Shown here piece by piece: positions 33,801-36,244 of a stretch of DNA of 36,244 nucleotides. The stretch covers positions 1 through 36,244 of the forward strand of contig JABDBB010000007.1 in the NCBI GenBank assembly GCA_013288845.1, read 5' to 3'. Position 1 is the stretch's first letter. Each line of letters begins with the position of its first letter. The notes below the pieces were generated by a model that was not told the origin of the DNA, made no database searches, and saw only the letters and a list, made by a program, of their open reading frames with translations. Made by a program: the position numbers and the translations under genes. Source of the DNA: Chlamydiota bacterium. GTDB taxonomy: Bacteria; Chlamydiota; Chlamydiia; Chlamydiales; Criblamydiaceae.

Positions 33801-36096
33801 CCGGGTATCTTTTGAACTGGATAAAAATCTGACACATTTTAGCGATGTCTATCCTTCTGATTTTATTTTAACATTAAAAAATTGGCAGATTCCGGAAGAA
33901 TTTTTATTGGATATGAGGCTCAATTTATCCTCTTTATATTCCGATATAAAAAGAGCCTGTAGAGCAGGAGTTTTTTTCCTGCCTGAAAATTTATTGGCAG
34001 AAATCGATAAAATAGGGGAGGCGCAAGGGGATTTTAAAATCCGTTTGGCTTATGAAAACGAAAAAGGGATATTTTCTTACGACGCAATCGGAAGCAAACT
34101 TGCTGCAGGTCCGTACAACTGTGACACTATGCTGCTTACAGGTTCTGTAAGAGATAACATTTGGACTGTCGATCAGTTTCGTTTCGATGATATTTCTATC
34201 GCTGCAGAAATCAGACGATTGGAAAATAGCCGCAGAATAAACTTTCTCGGTCTGAGGGCAGGAAATTCTATCCTCCTTGGTATCGAAGGGGATATTCCCG
34301 ACGGAGCAGACAGATTAGATGCAAAAATCAATCTTCTGGAAATTTATCTCGATAAATTAAATGAATGGCCAAAACTGGCAGAATTTATTGAAAAAAATCA
34401 ACCTAAAGGAATTCTCAGGGGAAACGGCAGCTTTGTCATTGAAAAAAATAAATCGGGTAAATACGCAAATTATGACGGATTTTTTACCCTCACAGGAAAT
34501 GATATTGTACTGCGGGATATTGCTTTCGGAGAGGCCAAAAATTTTTCCTGTCATATCCAACACGACCAAGGTGTCATATTCCGAAATATTTCCTCGACGA
34601 TGCTTTCTCCTGATGGAAAAGACAAGCATGTACGTCTGAATATTGAGAAAATGCATTACGATTTTCATGAAGATCGTACGAATGCGGAAGGGATTAAATT
34701 CTATGTGCCTAATCGATGTTTAAAATGGTTTGCAGCCAAATTACGGTATGCTTTTTATGAAGATATTTCCGGGGCGACCGAAACGGTTATTGCCGGTATT
34801 AAAGAGACGGAAGATTTTAACTGTTTCTTGGATTTACATTACTCTGCGAAAAAATTCGGATTTGTCTTACGTTTTCCCGAGGGGATCTATCATTACAAAG
34901 GGGAAAATATTTATCTTTCCGATTTTGAGATGGATTACGAACCGGGTGACATGAAAATTTCTACAGGATATCGCCACGGTAGAAAAGATTTATTTCTTAC
35001 TTTCCGTTCGACAGATCCTGCTCAAGAAAGGGGAACTCTTTTCATCACCAATAAAAATGCATCTCCGCAAAATGCTAAGGAAGAATTTTTTGCCATAAAT
35101 TGGCAGAACGATCCATATAAAGGATTCCATATTGATAATATAAAGGGAAAACTTGGCGGACTGACTCTCAATTTTTCCGGGGATTTTGATAAAGCTCTCG
35201 ACGAAAATTTTATGTACATGGTCGGTGAAGCAAGTATGAAAATTCCGGAAGCAACTCTTTTTTGTGAAGGAAATATTTTTGAAAAATGCCGTGATAATAA
35301 AATGGCCGGAGAACTTCGCTGTAACGGAAAATTGGCTTTAAGTAAAAATCCGGATTCCATCACTAATTTTATGGGTACTTTATACGGTGAAAATTTCGGA
35401 TTTAAAGGCTATCTTTTTGATAATGTTAACGGTGTATTAAAATATAATCCCGACAATATCAAAATTGAAAAATTCTCTGTCCGGGATAGCGCCGGAATAG
35501 TTTCTGCGCCGGAAATGTATTTTTATGCGGATACTTCCGATTTAATGAATATGAAAATTCCGATTTTGTATATCAGCAATTTTCGACCGCGTAAATTAAA
35601 AGAAATGATTCCTGAATCACCTACAAAATCTAACTCATTGATTATCAATTCTATAGAAGTTAATAATATCACCGGGAAAATCGGAGACGTAAATACATGG
35701 ACAGGATCAGGAAAAATGAAATTTTCTAATCCTCCAAAAACAAATCTACAAAATACTATTCTCGCTTTTCCTCATGAACTGATTACCAGAATAGGTCTCA
35801 ACCCTTCTGTCCTCACTCCCATTACAGGGAACTTATTTTATAAACTTTCAGACGGTAAAATTATTTTTACCAAATTCAAAGATATTTATAGTGAATCCAA
35901 AGGTTCAAAATTTTATCTCCCTCCGGGATCAAGTCCTTCTTATATCGATTTTGACGGCAATATGTACATCCAAGTACGTATGAAGCAATATAATCTGTTG
36001 TTCAAATTTGCCGAACTCATGACGGTCACCATCAAAGGGACTTTAGAAAAACCGGTGTACTCTATTCGTCAGGAAAAAGGACGCCGCTCCCGATAG
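30847..36096 (+). CDS. Giant AsmA/TamB-like envelope protein
   Basis: The 1749-residue protein has one N-terminal membrane anchor (residues about 5-24) and then a very long series of beta-rich segments, the plan of AsmA/TamB/YhdP-type proteins that form a hydrophobic groove spanning the periplasm to carry lipids to the outer membrane. Early residues follow the family pattern (GITHDGYSFSSEEVRFTNPRF, then IDADVVIEAPQIILRD). The end also fits: IQVRMKQYNLLFKFAELMTVTIKGTLEKPVYSI, a strand with a G-T-L-x-x-P motif. No catalytic motif is present. The start at 30847 begins with basic residues before the helix; the ribosome site is weak. It is a stand-alone gene followed 24 bases later by repeat copy 3. 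Which of the AsmA-like subfamilies it belongs to cannot be decided by eye. Confidence 0.75.
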   Translation: MKKIWASGAFFSTLLCVFFFWNPIAGFIVEKLVDRACIECLGVGITHDGYSFSSEEVRFTNPRFTTPDTDSQTGISFSADAIKIRYHFFPWSLTIDADVVIEAPQIILRDRSRLHYLVNRFLEQKTFFSFRPVIEINKGEIRKESETDSKIDRMAFSGSFGYGSVKYVNFLLPGNDNLTPMMKLKASYEEDGSFIFEALLNKTDLGLLGSFLEEIHPVFSKHFIKQGMADGEISGGRISGKRLHVGGAISCRELLLEEKEKKLLIGIGDINFDFSPERSDGVKTYGKIVLGGDTFLSFADTGNRFLQNLEGQIVLEKHGRLSLHGSTICTSDEDRFSLELTGDAKILDFSQSLMNIHFRTLYDDGQTGSATIVFNGLCPLWNCAEISLKNITKREINFLDQIIVSKDTKESNFPVFHSGILNAEAVAYFKGFTIQNLEIKKATVKDLEFNVYPLNFYGSAAGISGSITMNFSESDFLKTTDADLMIEEGIIHFVGYDKELWKLSNLDTGISFKNGVIQKSVAQANFAGLSGTIEMDWLSDDEVFKLRFGGNPSKIGVYVNDQIRRGVAQKFPDDFVEVNIGVKPKKYGFYVEGLLEVFSHSLRTRENIAFGFDVLKTGAELPTVESISSKAPESKDFETIGKRIKDESDRLKDNFPHLSIANGWIFGENLPLERYIGPFLFQPDNEEDLYTFNLEGIGVFRGKFDRNGVAIDYSASNVVLETGDFRMEIPRINTGISQVGFFKDAFHYLDFRKPDHFGSMPVIHGSYLDKNTGLLFKEVSTKIDFEGNTIRCTNVEGFCSDLFFSGNICVKGDSGEKGSFDIDILLDTMAGKLSGLQTLFSGFNKSPMFTDFPIDGDIFFRDGGANLFFEVRPEKTNLFMKISAVLVDGIIKFHPLDISLRELGMNIDYDKRKNTLVLDNIRGTLLTGKPGKIEEYVFSGDKIAFSDFSNNIGTFDLWIGDKNREIIRLAGKTTGGREEGNENNDRVSFELDKNLTHFSDVYPSDFILTLKNWQIPEEFLLDMRLNLSSLYSDIKRACRAGVFFLPENLLAEIDKIGEAQGDFKIRLAYENEKGIFSYDAIGSKLAAGPYNCDTMLLTGSVRDNIWTVDQFRFDDISIAAEIRRLENSRRINFLGLRAGNSILLGIEGDIPDGADRLDAKINLLEIYLDKLNEWPKLAEFIEKNQPKGILRGNGSFVIEKNKSGKYANYDGFFTLTGNDIVLRDIAFGEAKNFSCHIQHDQGVIFRNISSTMLSPDGKDKHVRLNIEKMHYDFHEDRTNAEGIKFYVPNRCLKWFAAKLRYAFYEDISGATETVIAGIKETEDFNCFLDLHYSAKKFGFVLRFPEGIYHYKGENIYLSDFEMDYEPGDMKISTGYRHGRKDLFLTFRSTDPAQERGTLFITNKNASPQNAKEEFFAINWQNDPYKGFHIDNIKGKLGGLTLNFSGDFDKALDENFMYMVGEASMKIPEATLFCEGNIFEKCRDNKMAGELRCNGKLALSKNPDSITNFMGTLYGENFGFKGYLFDNVNGVLKYNPDNIKIEKFSVRDSAGIVSAPEMYFYADTSDLMNMKIPILYISNFRPRKLKEMIPESPTKSNSLIINSIEVNNITGKIGDVNTWTGSGKMKFSNPPKTNLQNTILAFPHELITRIGLNPSVLTPITGNLFYKLSDGKIIFTKFKDIYSESKGSKFYLPPGSSPSYIDFDGNMYIQVRMKQYNLLFKFAELMTVTIKGTLEKPVYSIRQEKGRRSR

Positions 36097-36120
36097 TGCA
36101 GTCCGATAGAAGCCTTTCTT

Positions 36121-36244
36121 TCGCGCAGCGTTTGGAGTGCGGTGACTTGTCACCGCTTTGCCCTCGCATCGACTTGTCGATGCGTTTTTAAAAACTTAGA
36201 GAACTAATCTTTGAACGGATTTCTGAATATCTATAAAGACAAAA
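36121..36244. repeat. Palindromic repeat element, copy 3 (cut by window end)
   Basis: The left arm, 36121-36184, matches the copy 2 arm with two changes. One is in the loop of the inner hairpin (GACTTGTC for GACTCGTC). The other restores a perfect CGCATCGAC-TT-GTCGATGCG palindrome. The next 60 bases match the cores of copies 2 (same orientation) and 1 (reverse). The right arm would lie outside the window. The element starts 24 bases after the stop of the AsmA/TamB-like gene. Confidence 0.85.

Overview
The window looks like chromosomal DNA of a chlamydia-related bacterium (phylum Chlamydiota, probably an environmental Parachlamydiales-type lineage rather than Chlamydia itself). The reasons are alaS next to mfd, an nqrBCDE block without nqrA or nqrF, a cysteine-rich MOMP/Lpg1974-like porin, a short AMP nucleosidase-like protein, and two proteins resembling type III secretion or flagellar accessory factors. 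The species is not determined. Base composition is moderately AT-rich, and lower still in the 25.5-30.7 kb region.

Layout. 1-5.5 kb: 3' part of alaS, then mfd. 5.5-7.5 kb: a palindromic repeat element, a FliK/SctP-like gene and an unknown gene. 7.8-9.8 kb: an exported collagen-like protein with a BclA-type C-terminal domain, then a porin-like outer membrane protein. A decayed second copy of the unknown gene follows at 9.85-10.3 kb, so two paralogues flank this surface-protein pair. 10.4-11.7 kb: a compact minus-strand set (68-aa protein, small zinc ribbon, AMP nucleosidase-like). 11.9-14.4 kb: an 825-aa unknown protein with a possible papain-like Cys/His/Asn set. 14.7-20.6 kb: a complete tripartite RND efflux operon (outer membrane lipoprotein, adaptor, pump). 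20.7-21.2 kb: a FlgN-like protein. 21.4-25.3 kb: nqrB-C-D-E on the minus strand. 25.5-30.7 kb: four tandem genes of an unrecognised modular family. 30.8-36.1 kb: a 1749-aa AsmA/TamB-like envelope protein.

The main novelty candidates are these. (1) A family of ~200-bp elements with 64-67-bp near-perfect inverted arms and a conserved, oriented core. Three copies lie at 5530, 21171 and 36121. Each starts 9-24 bases after a stop codon, and the two complete copies sit exactly between convergent genes. A 21-base remnant lies at 28241. (2) The tandem cluster at 25.5-30.7 kb, whose proteins are built from recombined ~100-residue modules with no recognised family. (3) The BclA-type collagen-like surface protein.

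The RND operon should form one trans-envelope export machine, and the nqr genes encode part of the sodium-pumping NADH dehydrogenase. The FliK/SctP-like and FlgN-like genes may belong to a type III apparatus encoded elsewhere. No tRNA, rRNA, CRISPR array or recognisable transposase gene was seen.
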